A stretch of DNA of 5,521 nt from Desulfobacterales bacterium C00003106 (lineage in GTDB: Bacteria > Desulfobacterota > Desulfobacteria > Desulfobacterales > C00003106), in assembly GCA_001751015.1 (NCBI GenBank), contig MAXM01000043.1:1-5521 (forward strand). Direction: 5' to 3'. Shown piece by piece: positions 5,454 to 5,521 of this stretch (within the stretch, counting starts at the first letter, position 1; each line of letters starts with the position of its first letter). The translations under genes and the position numbers were made by a program. The notes beneath the pieces are model-generated. The model did no database searches. It was not told where the DNA came from and was given only the letters and a program-made list of their open reading frames with translations.

Positions 5454-5521
5454 GGAATGGGGACGGAATAACTTCCCCAAGTAGGCGCATAGATTTGGGT
5501 TAAATTTGTTCGATCTCAAAT
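5454..5521. repeat. Second copy of the palindromic element (left part, cut by window end)
   Basis: From GGAATGGGGACGG at 5454 to the window end, 66 of 68 bases match 2125-2192 in the same orientation; the two differences are C to T in the terminal repeat and T to C near base 22. It begins 33 bases after the arfB stop. A full copy would extend to about 5633. The preceding trinucleotide is TTA, compared with TTG at the other copy. Confidence 0.9.

Noticed and set aside
1..5521. CRISPR array, tRNA, rRNA, transposase or toxin-antitoxin genes
   Set aside because: No regularly spaced repeats, cloverleaf-type genes or matching proteins were seen on either strand; the repeats present are dispersed palindromes.

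Overview
The window is a flagellar gene cluster on the minus strand, in transcription order motA, fliM, fliN, flhG, fliA, followed by the first codons of another minus-strand gene at the left edge. A ribosome-rescue gene (arfB) lies alone on the plus strand at the right. Three features suggest a Gram-negative, polarly or laterally flagellated bacterium, most likely one of the former Deltaproteobacteria (Desulfobacterota, Syntrophales-like): the protein sequences, two sigma-54 type promoters on flagellar genes, and palindromic GGGGACGGAATAA-type intergenic repeats. The taxonomic call is inference; no rRNA or other marker gene is present.

Layout from right to left along the direction of flagellar transcription. 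The arfB gene (4995-5420, +) is followed by the first 68 bases of a repeat element cut by the window edge. The region 4545-4994 is a divergent intergenic region with a sigma-70-like promoter facing arfB and a near-perfect sigma-54 promoter (4594-4609) facing motA. It also holds a hairpin, and a short stretch that reads like a decayed histidine-kinase tail. Next come motA (stator), a 105-base gap with a solo repeat end touching the motA stop, then fliM and fliN (C-ring switch), whose ends overlap by one base. After fliN lies a complete 180-base palindromic element, then a second sigma-54-like promoter (2099-2114), then flhG (MinD-like regulator of flagellar number and placement) and fliA (sigma-28). 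Downstream of fliA are a separate 89-base imperfect palindrome (98-186) and the start of an unidentified gene at position 46.

The genes fit one regulatory scheme: sigma-54 with an enhancer-binding protein would switch on middle flagellar genes, including fliA, whose product then transcribes late genes. The gene order is the conserved bacterial motA-motB-fliL-fliM-fliN-(fliO/P/Q/R-flhB-flhA-flhF)-flhG-fliA order with two blocks missing, and copies or ends of the same palindromic repeat sit at both junctions. That coincidence, together with the pair of sigma-54 promoters, is the most interesting feature here. I see no phage, CRISPR, toxin-antitoxin or other unknown multi-gene system in the window.
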